A stretch of 64,000 nt of DNA from Dyella solisilvae (GTDB lineage Bacteria > Pseudomonadota > Gammaproteobacteria > Xanthomonadales > Rhodanobacteraceae), in assembly GCF_003351225.1 (NCBI RefSeq), contig NZ_QQSY01000001.1, forward strand, positions 1,586,824-1,650,823, in the 5' to 3' direction. Below, piece after piece: positions 57,414 through 64,000 of the stretch. A program made the position numbers and the translations under genes. The number at the start of each line of letters is the position of its first letter. Positions within the stretch are counted from its first letter, which is position 1. A model generated the notes under the pieces. The model made no database searches, was not told the origin of the DNA, and saw only the letters and a program-made list of their open reading frames with translations.

Positions 57414-57941
57414 ATGAGCGAAATCGCAGAAGAGCGCAAGCCGTGTCCGGTATGCGGCGAGTCCATCATGGCCATCGCCAGGAAGTGTCGGTTCTGCGGC
57501 ACGGACCTGGAGGCGTATGCGGAGGCCCGCGAAGCCACGGTGGAAAAGGTGCTGTTCCAGGGTCATCCGGTGAAGTACTACCAGTTCAGCCAGTACATCT
57601 GGACAGTGCTCACCCTTGGCATCGCCGCGATCGTGTACTGGATGCGCAGTATCTCGGTCACCTACACCATCACGACCCAGCGCATCCGCATGGAGAGCGG
57701 CCTGCTTTCCAAGACGCAGGACAACCTCGAGCTGTTCCGGGTTGACCACTTTGACCTGCAAAAGCCGCTCGGCATGCGCCTGCTCGGCCAGTGCCTGCTG
57801 TGCATGCACTCCTCCGACCAGGACATGCCCGAGGTCCAGATCTATGGCATTCCAGGCCTTGAAGCAATGGCAGACACCTTGCGCGACTGCTCGCTGCGGG
57901 AACGCTCACGTCGTCGCGTGCTGCCGGTCGAGAACATGTAA
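57414..57941 (+). CDS. Zinc-ribbon and bPH-domain membrane protein
   Basis: 175 aa. An N-terminal zinc ribbon (CPVCGESIMAIARKCRFCG, residues 11-29) is followed by a linker and one hydrophobic segment (about 64-80). A bacterial PH (DUF304/YdbT-like) module follows, with YTITTQRIRMESGLLSKTQDNLELFRVDHFDLQKPLGMRLLG, the hallmark pattern of these domains. Likely membrane-associated; the biochemical role of the family is unclear. GGAGAGGGG precedes ATG 57414. The upstream gap 57001-57413 holds only the short ORF described separately. Confidence 0.85.
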   Translation: MSEIAEERKPCPVCGESIMAIARKCRFCGTDLEAYAEAREATVEKVLFQGHPVKYYQFSQYIWTVLTLGIAAIVYWMRSISVTYTITTQRIRMESGLLSKTQDNLELFRVDHFDLQKPLGMRLLGQCLLCMHSSDQDMPEVQIYGIPGLEAMADTLRDCSLRERSRRRVLPVENM

Positions 57942-57988
57942 GCCGCGCCGGGTGGGCCTCTGCGCCATCGACTCGTCGAACCCAAAAG

Positions 57989-58015
57989 AAAGGGGCGCAT
58001 AGCGCCCCTTTTTCA
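57989..58015 (+). terminator. Intrinsic terminator
   Basis: AAAGGGGCGC and GCGCCCCTTT form a 10-bp stem with an ATA loop, followed by more T residues, 47 bp after the bPH gene stop. The A-run on the other side lets it serve the convergent carbonic-anhydrase gene too. Confidence 0.88.
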
Positions 58016-58079
58016 TCCGCATCGTCGGAGGGTCCTGGCGGAACCACGCGCCCGCGGACTTCCCCAGGCGCTCGCCGCC

Positions 58080-58868
58080 CTACTCCGACTCGTCATCGAT
58101 TTCCCGCCCGTTGGCCTTTTGCAACGGTCGATTGTTGGCGTGGAAGATCCTGGCGAACGAATCGATCTGTTCGCGCGACATTTCGATCGGCTGCTCCAGC
58201 ACGACCCAGTGAACGCCTTCCGTGCACGGCGGCGTGGTCAGCGATCCGGTGTAGACGAAAGCCCTGTGATCCTTGGGCAACACGGACGCCAAGTCCACCG
58301 ATATCGGTTGATTCGAAGCGCTCTCCTCCGACGCGGGGAGCTGGCTGAATACGGGAGCGAGGCCAGGATTGGGCTTGCCTTCACGCACCAGCACGCCGAC
58401 TACCAACGCGCGCTTGTTCGAATCCTCGTTGACGAAATGAGCCTCGAGCTTGTAGCGCTGCCCATCGGTGGTGTGCTCACTCGGTGTATGAAAGTGGAAC
58501 TGCGCCAGGTGATAGGTATCCCCATCGAGCGTCACCGTATCGTTCGGGTCTTTCACATTGGCCTGGATGGTGTGACCGTTGTTCACCAGCGCGACATCGG
58601 TTTTCTCATAGGCGATATGGAAGGCGCCGTTCTTGCCGGACTTGGCGTCGCGCGATTCCAGATCGATGGGCGACTGATCCTTGCCCTTCCCGCACGCGGT
58701 GAAGCGCGGGTCCATAGCCCCCCAGTGATCAGGCCCCGTCGCTCCTGCGTAGGTCCAGTGCGGCGCGGCCGACCAATCGTGCTGCGATTGCGCCAGGACG
58801 CTTGCCGATGCCGTTACCACCACGAGCGCGGCCAGGCAGGTCAGGGGAACGACGGAGTGCTTTTGCAT
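58080..58868 (-). CDS. Periplasmic alpha-carbonic anhydrase
   Basis: 262 aa. The signal peptide (MQKHSVVPLTCLAALVVVTASASVLA-QS) is followed by the alpha-class fold: HWGAMDPRFTACGKGKDQSPIDL, the zinc ligands in FHFHTPSEH (two His) and EAHFVN (third His), and the substrate pocket GSLTTPPCTEGVHWVV. Two cysteines (ACGKG and PPCTEG) form the family disulfide. It hydrates CO2 in the periplasm. GGAGATGATC precedes the ATG at 58868; an in-frame start at 58919 is less likely. Confidence 0.95.
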   Translation of the reverse strand: MQKHSVVPLTCLAALVVVTASASVLAQSQHDWSAAPHWTYAGATGPDHWGAMDPRFTACGKGKDQSPIDLESRDAKSGKNGAFHIAYEKTDVALVNNGHTIQANVKDPNDTVTLDGDTYHLAQFHFHTPSEHTTDGQRYKLEAHFVNEDSNKRALVVGVLVREGKPNPGLAPVFSQLPASEESASNQPISVDLASVLPKDHRAFVYTGSLTTPPCTEGVHWVVLEQPIEMSREQIDSFARIFHANNRPLQKANGREIDDESE

Positions 58869-59292
58869 GATCATCTCCATGGCGTTGTGACGCGCCGCGA
58901 GGCTTCGCAGACGCTTCAATCACTTCACATCGGGACTCACGACAGACAACCGCGCGTGACACCGGGCCGTCCCGGTGACCGACATGCTCGAACTCAAGCA
59001 TGGACACGCCTGTAGTGTACGCCCGCCGCCAGCCACACGTCGCCGCATCAGTACGCGGAGTGAGCGATCAAGGAGATGTGAAGAATGACGGTCTTGACGA
59101 TTTGGCCGTCCAACTGTGAAGAGACCATCACGAGGAAGGATGTGAAACGCGTGGATGGCGCCCGATGCCGGGCGCGCTTTCGTTCCGCGATGCCCAAGTA
59201 CGAAGGTGGTGTGGCGAGACCGCAAATGACACGGCCCCGCCCCTGTCATCCGGCCGTTGGCCGGCATTCCCAACCGCAACCCAAGCTCGCCA
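58869..59292. other. Gap between carbonic anhydrase and GST genes
   Basis: About 424 bp. On the plus strand an ORF begins at 59085 (MTVLTIWPSNC) after a fair AAGGAGATG ribosome site, but it runs antisense into the GST gene and shows no family likeness, so I do not call it. The stretch should also contain the carbonic-anhydrase promoter. Confidence 0.35.
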
Positions 59293-59943
59293 TCAGCCGG
59301 CCAGCGCTGTCGCGCGCTGTTCCTGCTTGGTCACTGGCCATGGATCGGCCCACGCCGGGATGCGCATCAGGCCATCCAGCCAGCGAACCACGTTGGGGAA
59401 ATCCTCCAGAGGCATCTCGGAACGACGCCAGTCGCAGGCCATGGCGGCGAGTTGGAAGTCCGCAATGGTGAGCCTGCCGCAAGCCACGAAATCGCGCCCC
59501 TTCAGTTGTCCGTCGAGCACCGCCGCCAGCTTCTTCAGCTCGGGCGCCGTGGCCGCCAAGGCCTCGCGATTGGGATCGCCGAGCTGGAACATCGGTTTGA
59601 TCACATGCTCGAAATAGAACGGACCCACCGCACGCGCCCAGTGGTTGTCATTCCATGACAGCCAACGAATCACCTCGACCTGCTCGGCGGGGTTGTGCGC
59701 GGGCCACATGTCGGAACCGTGCTTGATGCAGAGATAGGCATTGATCGCCGACGACTCCCAGATCACCACATCGCCGTCCACCATGGTCGGCGCCTTGCAG
59801 TTGGGGTTGAGCGCGGCGTATTCGGGCGTCCTGAGATCGCCCCTTTTGACATCGACCTCGATGCAGTCGGCGTCAATGCCAAGGTATTTCACCAGCGCCA
59901 GCACGCGGCGTGGCGCCTGCGTCTTTATCCAGTAGATCTTCAT
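59293..59943 (-). CDS. Glutathione S-transferase family protein
   Basis: 216 aa: an N-terminal thioredoxin-like domain (about 1-78) with NPNCKAPTMVDGDVVIWESSAINAYL (cis-Pro and Glu-Ser glutathione-binding signature), then an all-helical domain containing LTIADFQLAAMACDW. The predicted role is conjugation or reduction with glutathione. It is divergent from a TetR gene (114 bp apart) with an operator-like palindrome between them, so it is probably repressed by that regulator. GGAGGTAGG precedes the ATG. Confidence 0.9.
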   Translation of the reverse strand: MKIYWIKTQAPRRVLALVKYLGIDADCIEVDVKRGDLRTPEYAALNPNCKAPTMVDGDVVIWESSAINAYLCIKHGSDMWPAHNPAEQVEVIRWLSWNDNHWARAVGPFYFEHVIKPMFQLGDPNREALAATAPELKKLAAVLDGQLKGRDFVACGRLTIADFQLAAMACDWRRSEMPLEDFPNVVRWLDGLMRIPAWADPWPVTKQEQRATALAG

Positions 59944-59996
59944 GTCCTACCTCCGGTGTGTGTTCCATGACCGGAGACCGAGCATACGCCGACTCG

Positions 59997-60020
59997 AATT
60001 ATGTTAAAGATCATATTTTC
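59997..60020. promoter_or_regulatory. Putative TetR operator, site 1
   Basis: TATGTTAAAGATCATATTTTCC at its core lies between the divergent GST and TetR genes. It is an imperfect palindrome around AAAG. The same core, with one base different, forms a perfect palindrome at 61159-61182. Confidence 0.65.
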
Positions 60021-60057
60021 CGGCCGTGCTATATCAGCCTGACGGAGGTATTCAGCC

Positions 60058-60633
60058 ATGTCGTACCGTCCCGAACACAAGATCCAGACGCGTGCGCGCA
60101 TCGTCGAAGCCGCGCGCCGCCTGTTCAATCGCCACGGTTTCGAACAGGTCACCATCGATCAGATCATGGCCGACGCCGGCCTGACCCGCGGCGCGTTCTA
60201 TCACCACTTCGAGAGCAAGGATCAGCTCTACGCCGCCGCCGTCTCCAGCTTCACCACCTGTAACCCCTTTGCCAGCGCCGCCCAGGACATCGACGACCCG
60301 CTGCGGCTGGCGCGCATGCTGATCGACCTCTATCTGAGCGACGAGGTGCTGGAGAACATCGACATGCATTGCCCGCTCTACGCGCTGCCATCGGACGTGG
60401 CGCGCGCCGGACTGGCGCCGCAGCAGGCTTATACCGACCTGATACGCGGCATGAGCCACGTCTACCGCTCGGCGCTTACCGGGGTGCGCGACGCCGATCG
60501 GCGCGCCCAGACCATGGTCTCGCTATGCGTCGGCGGCATGGTGCTCGCGCGCACCACCAACGATCCCGCACTGCGTCGGTCGTTGCGGGCCTCGGCAAGA
60601 CACCAGGCGCTTTCGCTGCTGAAGGTGCATTGA
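60058..60633 (+). CDS. TetR-family transcriptional repressor
   Basis: 191 aa. The N-terminal HTH (about 10-57) reads TRARIVEAARRLFNRHGFEQVTIDQIMADAGLTRGAFYHHFESKDQLY, a classical TetR/AcrR signature. The C-terminal ligand-binding domain resembles the group regulating detoxification genes (HCPLYALPSDVAR region). It likely represses itself, the divergent GST gene and the nearby YCII gene through the shared palindrome. GGAGGTATT precedes ATG 60058. Confidence 0.9.
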   Translation: MSYRPEHKIQTRARIVEAARRLFNRHGFEQVTIDQIMADAGLTRGAFYHHFESKDQLYAAAVSSFTTCNPFASAAQDIDDPLRLARMLIDLYLSDEVLENIDMHCPLYALPSDVARAGLAPQQAYTDLIRGMSHVYRSALTGVRDADRRAQTMVSLCVGGMVLARTTNDPALRRSLRASARHQALSLLKVH

Positions 60634-60698
60634 GGCGTCCGCCTGGCGGTGGTGGTCAGGCTCGCCTCACCACCGCCGGTCACCCATGCCCGGTTCGC

Positions 60699-61055
60699 CT
60701 ACTGGCCCGGTATGGGCAGGCACTCCATGATTTCGATCGAGTCACCCGGAAAGATGGTGAAGTGCGGGTGCCCCTCGAACAGCTTGGCGGCCGCCTCGTG
60801 CGATGCGGCTCGCACCACGGTAAACCCTGTCAGATGGTTGCGGATGCCTTCCGTGCCGCCCTTGGACACGGCCAGCGTCTTGCCGAGCGGCGCACCCATC
60901 TCGACGATCGCATCGCGATGATCGGCCACCCACTTTCCCCAGGCGGCAATGCCTGATGTTTCGCGGGCCTTCCTATCAGCCTCGCTCAAGGCATCCCAAC
61001 CGGACGCCTTGCGAGACGCCTCACTACCCATGTAGACCGCCAGGAAGCTCTTCAT
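60699..61055 (-). CDS. YCII-related domain protein
   Basis: 118 aa, dimeric alpha-beta (YCII-like) fold: MKSFLAVYMG, AWGKWVADHRDAIVEMGAPLGKT, LTGFTVVRAASHEAAAKLFEGHPHFTIFPGDSIEIMECLPIPG. This compact group is common in proteobacteria; a hydrolase or lyase role has been suggested only by structure. Start ATG 61055 with GGAG upstream. A perfect copy of the TetR-type palindrome lies about 105 bp upstream, so co-regulation with GST is likely. Confidence 0.85.
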   Translation of the reverse strand: MKSFLAVYMGSEASRKASGWDALSEADRKARETSGIAAWGKWVADHRDAIVEMGAPLGKTLAVSKGGTEGIRNHLTGFTVVRAASHEAAAKLFEGHPHFTIFPGDSIEIMECLPIPGQ

Positions 61056-61158
61056 GATGCACTCCAGAATGGGGATGTTCGTTGGAGGCAGGATGGCCTG
61101 TCCTGAACCCATCCTGCGGTGCGATGGACGCTACCACCGCCCGAGCTTACACAGCGGC

Positions 61159-61182
61159 AAAATATGTTAAAGAACATATTTT
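61159..61182. promoter_or_regulatory. Putative TetR operator, site 2 (perfect palindrome)
   Basis: Arms AAAATATGTT and AACATATTTT, exact complements, flank AAAG. The site lies in the leader between the YCII gene and an unknown gene, both on the minus strand. The 22-base core differs from site 1 (59997-60020) at one base. Confidence 0.72.
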
Positions 61183-61206
61183 CCAGGGCTGGCATCGAAC
61201 CGATGC

Positions 61207-61671
61207 CTAGGGATCGTCCCGAGGCACGTGAGCGTCGATCCACGCGATGATGAACTCATCGATCGGCGTACGCTCGGGCGCATCGATGCCCGCATCGCGC
61301 ACGAAAGCGGTTGCGGCCTTGATCAACGACTGCCGCGCGATGCTGGTGGCCTGGCGCGCGGAGGCCTGCTTCTGCCGCAACTGCACGATATGGGCCGATG
61401 GCTTTCCCGGCTTGGCGAATTTCTGGTAACGGCGCAATTCGTCGGCGGCCAGGGTCGTATCGAATGCGGCCTGCAACGTGGCCCGGCGGGCTTTCAGTAG
61501 TGGAACAAGAGAAGCAGCGGCTGGTGTCCAACCACGCGGCTCGCCCGACGTGAAGAGCACGCCGGCAAGCAGTGGCGAGGCCACGATGCCAGCGCCGGCG
61601 GGCTCCCTGTCCACAGACTGCATCAGCAGATCGAGGAAGGACTCGTAGGGAAAATGCATGGTCTCTGCCAT
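61207..61671 (-). CDS. Protein of unknown function
   Basis: 154 aa, soluble, no signal peptide. The middle is a basic, helical segment (RRYQKFAKPGKPSAHIVQLRQKQASARQATSIARQ) and the C-terminus is acidic/aromatic (PIDEFIIAWIDAHVPRDDP). I do not recognise it. ATG 61671 with AGGTG upstream is preferred to ATG 61716. It is upstream of the YCII gene but separated from it by the TetR-type palindrome. Confidence 0.6.
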   Translation of the reverse strand: MAETMHFPYESFLDLLMQSVDREPAGAGIVASPLLAGVLFTSGEPRGWTPAAASLVPLLKARRATLQAAFDTTLAADELRRYQKFAKPGKPSAHIVQLRQKQASARQATSIARQSLIKAATAFVRDAGIDAPERTPIDEFIIAWIDAHVPRDDP

Positions 61672-61748
61672 GGATAGCACCTGATGCCGGGCATGGCGCA
61701 GGCACGCCCGCTCCATCTCAAAAATAGCTAGTCGACTCGCGCGTCTAC

Positions 61749-62282
61749 TCAGCCCAGCTCGCTGCCGAGGCGCAGATGCACATGAAGCTCTGTCGCCAGC
61801 TCACGCATGACCTCAGTGTCGCGGGACAGCGTCATCCAGCCGGCGATACTGTCGTCATCCGTGTCTCGCACCCACAGCGTGTAACCGTGAGGTGCAAGGT
61901 TATCGTAGGCCGTCGCGAGCAGATCACCCGCATCGACGTCCGTATGGAAGTCGTCGTCATCCGGATCGCCGTCCCAATCGATCGACAGGCTCCAGCGCGA
62001 AGCGAGCTCATCAATTGCCTGCACCAGCGCACGCGTGTCGTCGGCTTCGATGCGGAAGGTCGACCGCCAGTCGGCCACCTGACCGATCACCTGCGCTACG
62101 TCGACCTCATCCTCCGGCGTGTCACCAATCGCATCGCGATATGCCGCGAACTGCTGAAACGCCGCCTCGTCGTCACCCGGATTGATCAACAGCAGCAGCT
62201 GCCAGACCGAGGCATCCAACCCGCTGTCGTCATCGTCGTGCAGGTCATGCTCGGTGTCGAAATCGTCGTCGGAGTGTGCCAT
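61749..62282 (-). CDS. Highly acidic protein (DUF6630-like)
   Basis: 177 aa with an extreme acidic composition: the N-terminal 20 residues are mostly Asp/Glu/His (DDDFDTEHDLHDDDD region). The body contains LLLLINPGDDEAAFQQFAAYRDAIGD and DWDGDPDDDDFHTD. The NPGDDEAA motif fits my recollection of the DUF6630 family; no function is assigned. No signal peptide. A possible role as a charge-rich immunity or stress protein is speculation. Confidence 0.65.
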   Translation of the reverse strand: MAHSDDDFDTEHDLHDDDDSGLDASVWQLLLLINPGDDEAAFQQFAAYRDAIGDTPEDEVDVAQVIGQVADWRSTFRIEADDTRALVQAIDELASRWSLSIDWDGDPDDDDFHTDVDAGDLLATAYDNLAPHGYTLWVRDTDDDSIAGWMTLSRDTEVMRELATELHVHLRLGSELG

Positions 62283-62397
62283 GGCGTACTACCCGGAATG
62301 AGTACGCAATCATCGCTCCAGACGCGCACATTGCAAAGCGCGCGCAGGCTGGGGACAAGGGTCCCCGAGCATCTTCTGCCGCACCCTGCGCGGTGGC

Positions 62398-62454
62398 CGT
62401 CACCCCAGCGAGGTGCTCTTCAACAGCCGAAGGGCTGGTCAAGCTGGGGTCCAG
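62398..62454. repeat. REP-like unit, copy 3 (long loop)
   Basis: CGTCACCCCAGCGA (62398-62411) and GCTGGGGTCCAG (62443-62454) are the two halves of the REP-like unit at 34873-34900, here separated by about 30 bases. It lies in the 291-bp gap between the acidic protein and the hydrolase, which holds no gene I can support. Confidence 0.45.
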
Positions 62455-62573
62455 CGACTTTCACCACCCCGCGACCGCGGCGAAGCACCTCCGAGCCAGG
62501 CCCCCTTCCGGAGTTCACTGCATTCACAATGCCCGAAACGCCTGCGCGCTCTCTCGCGAAACTGGCCAACCCC

Positions 62574-63623
62574 TCAGAACCGATCCACATCCATCACCGC
62601 CTGAGCAAACGCCTGCGGCGCCTCCTGCGGCAGGTTGTGGCCGATGCCGCCGGTGATCAGGCGATGCTCGTACTTGCCGGTGAACTTCTTCGCATAGGCA
62701 GCGGGCTGCGGATGCGGGGCCCCGTTGGCGTCGCCTTCCATGGTGATCGTCGGGATGCCGATGCTCGGGAGTGTGGCGAGCTTCTTCTCCAGCTCGTCGT
62801 ACTTGGCCTCGCCCTCTGCCATCCCCAGGCGCCAACGGTAATTGTGGATGGCCACCGCCACCTGATCGGGGTTGTCCAGCGCCGCCGCTGAACGATTGAA
62901 GGTGGCATCGTCGAACGCCCACTTGGGTGAAGCGCTTTCCCAGATGAGCCGGGCGAAGTCATGCGTGTTCTTCGCGTAGCCGGCAGCGCCACGCTCAGTG
63001 GCGAAGTAGAACAGGTACCACCATTGCTGCTCCGCCTTGGGCGGCAGCGGCGCGCGGTTGAGTTCCTGGCTGCCGATCAGATAGCCACTCACCGACACCA
63101 GCGCCTTGCACCGCTCCGGCCACAGCGCCGCCATGATGTTGGCGGTCCGAGCGCCCCAGTCGAAACCAGCCAGCACGGCCTGCTTGATGTGCAGCGCGTC
63201 CATCAGAGCAATGGCGTCGACCGCCAGCGCCGCCTGCTGGCCATTGCGCATCGTATCCGCCGAGAGGAAATGCGTGTCGCCGTAGCCACGCAGATAAGGA
63301 ATGATCACCCGGTATCCTGCGGCCGCCAGGATCGGCGCCACGTCGACAAAGCTGTAGATGTCGTACGGCCAGCCGTGCAGCAACAGCACCGGCTTGCCAT
63401 GCGCCGGGCCGTCCTCCGCATAGGCCACGTCCAACACGCCCGCCTTGACGTGCTTGATGGATGCAAAAGACGTCCTGCCCAGCTTCGCGGCCGCCTTCGC
63501 GGCATCCGTGGCGCCGCCAGACTGGGCGTGGGCCAAGGACAGCCATCCGATCTGACTGGCCGCCAGGCCGAGGGCCGCCGTACCAAGGAAATTGCGCCTG
63601 CGCTGATCGATCTGGTCCGACAT
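62574..63623 (-). CDS. Tat-exported alpha/beta-hydrolase (epoxide-hydrolase-like)
   Basis: 349 aa. A twin-arginine signal (QRRRNFLGTAALGLAASQIGWLSLAHA) precedes an alpha/beta-hydrolase domain. The oxyanion-hole region is LLLHGWPYDIYSF, and the nucleophile elbow is GFDWGA with Asp, not Ser, which is typical of epoxide hydrolases and haloalkane dehalogenases. The catalytic His is near the end (GGIGHNLPQEAP). It acts in the periplasm on an unknown, perhaps epoxide-bearing, substrate. ATG 63623 has GGGAG upstream; a longer frame to 63749 is not supported. Confidence 0.9.
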   Translation of the reverse strand: MSDQIDQRRRNFLGTAALGLAASQIGWLSLAHAQSGGATDAAKAAAKLGRTSFASIKHVKAGVLDVAYAEDGPAHGKPVLLLHGWPYDIYSFVDVAPILAAAGYRVIIPYLRGYGDTHFLSADTMRNGQQAALAVDAIALMDALHIKQAVLAGFDWGARTANIMAALWPERCKALVSVSGYLIGSQELNRAPLPPKAEQQWWYLFYFATERGAAGYAKNTHDFARLIWESASPKWAFDDATFNRSAAALDNPDQVAVAIHNYRWRLGMAEGEAKYDELEKKLATLPSIGIPTITMEGDANGAPHPQPAAYAKKFTGKYEHRLITGGIGHNLPQEAPQAFAQAVMDVDRF

Positions 63624-64000
63624 GGGTCCACTCCCGGCTGCTGGGTAAGCGGGCATAGAAGACCATCCCCACGTGTCCTCCATGTGTAAATTCGGGCGCT
63701 GGATTGCATGGCCATGTATCCAGGGGCGCCTGGATACGTTGGGATACACAGGAGGCCCGGTTCGTTGGTTGCGGCCAGACCATCGCCAACCGGGTTACCA
63801 GCGTCCGCATGGCCAAGTCCAAAGGCGGCAGGCCATGCCGGTCGACGGTGACCTCCAAAAAGTGCCACGGCGCGCCATGGACAGGATGTGAGGCACGCCG
63901 GCCGAGCCGACGGGCTTCAAGCTGCCCCAACGATCCTGGCCCTCTCAGCAGCAAACTGAGCCAGCAGATCCGGTGCAGTCAGTTTTGATGCATCCGCATC
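63624..64000. other. Terminal gap without a supported gene
   Basis: About 377 bp to the window end. Frames are open on both strands but have no ribosome site or recognisable family. It should contain the promoter of the minus-strand hydrolase. Confidence 0.35.

Noticed and set aside
59085-59471. Plus-strand ORF with a fair AAGGAGATG ribosome site
   Set aside because: It continues antisense into the GST gene and shows no family likeness; at best the first 60 codons could be a small gene, which I cannot support.

Overview
The window is GC-rich (roughly two thirds G+C) and densely coded, with about 60 protein genes on both strands. I found no rRNA, tRNA, CRISPR array or intact insertion sequence. 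Gene content and family signatures suggest a gammaproteobacterium of the order Xanthomonadales/Lysobacterales, probably of the Rhodanobacteraceae (Dyella/Luteibacter/Rhodanobacter type). The clues are a large TonB-dependent receptor of the type abundant in that order, TPR-sulfotransferases, DUF4124 and CPXCG small proteins, the divergent rhlB / trxA-rho block, and an ftsEX...rpoH block. The organism assignment is inference.

Layout. 0-9.5 kb is a mixed housekeeping stretch: LysR regulator, cardiolipin synthase, YhhS-type MFS exporter, nicotinamidase, a 290-bp MITE-like nested palindrome, small lipoprotein and cysteine-rich proteins, an orphan PIN protein, a YgjP-like metalloprotease, an inward-rectifier K+ channel and a quinone oxidoreductase. 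9.6-20.1 kb is an unusual modification cluster: one stand-alone sulfotransferase, a TPR-Asp/Asn-beta-hydroxylase-like protein, three TPR-sulfotransferases and a TonB-dependent receptor. 20.4-30.6 kb holds AMP nucleosidase, a DegV protein, a DUF4124 protein, an SDR, an orphan ABC ATPase, SppA, a MATE exporter and a DUF3667 protein. 31-43 kb holds priA, transaldolase, a repeat-rich gap, a tripartite RND efflux operon and its presumed two-component system. 43-52.3 kb is a conserved core: rpoH (with a perfect CIRCE operator), ung, a double-receiver protein, ftsX-ftsE, rhlB, trxA and a Rho with a long disordered N-terminus. 52.8-64 kb is accessory: OmpA-type lipoprotein, GFA and GNAT proteins, a GTPase-dead RsgA paralogue, alpha-carbonic anhydrase, a TetR-GST-YCII mini-regulon with shared operators, an acidic protein and a Tat-exported alpha/beta-hydrolase.

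How they work together. The RND pump, adaptor and outer-membrane factor overlap and should be co-expressed; the sensor kinase/regulator pair just upstream on the same strand probably controls them. The ftsE-ftsX-(REC-REC)-ung-rpoH order keeps the classical ftsEX-rpoH association with two extra genes inserted. The TetR regulator, the divergent glutathione S-transferase and the YCII protein share a near-identical palindrome, so they probably form one regulon. The sulfotransferase/hydroxylase/receptor cluster is the best candidate for an undescribed system; its substrate cannot be read from the sequence.
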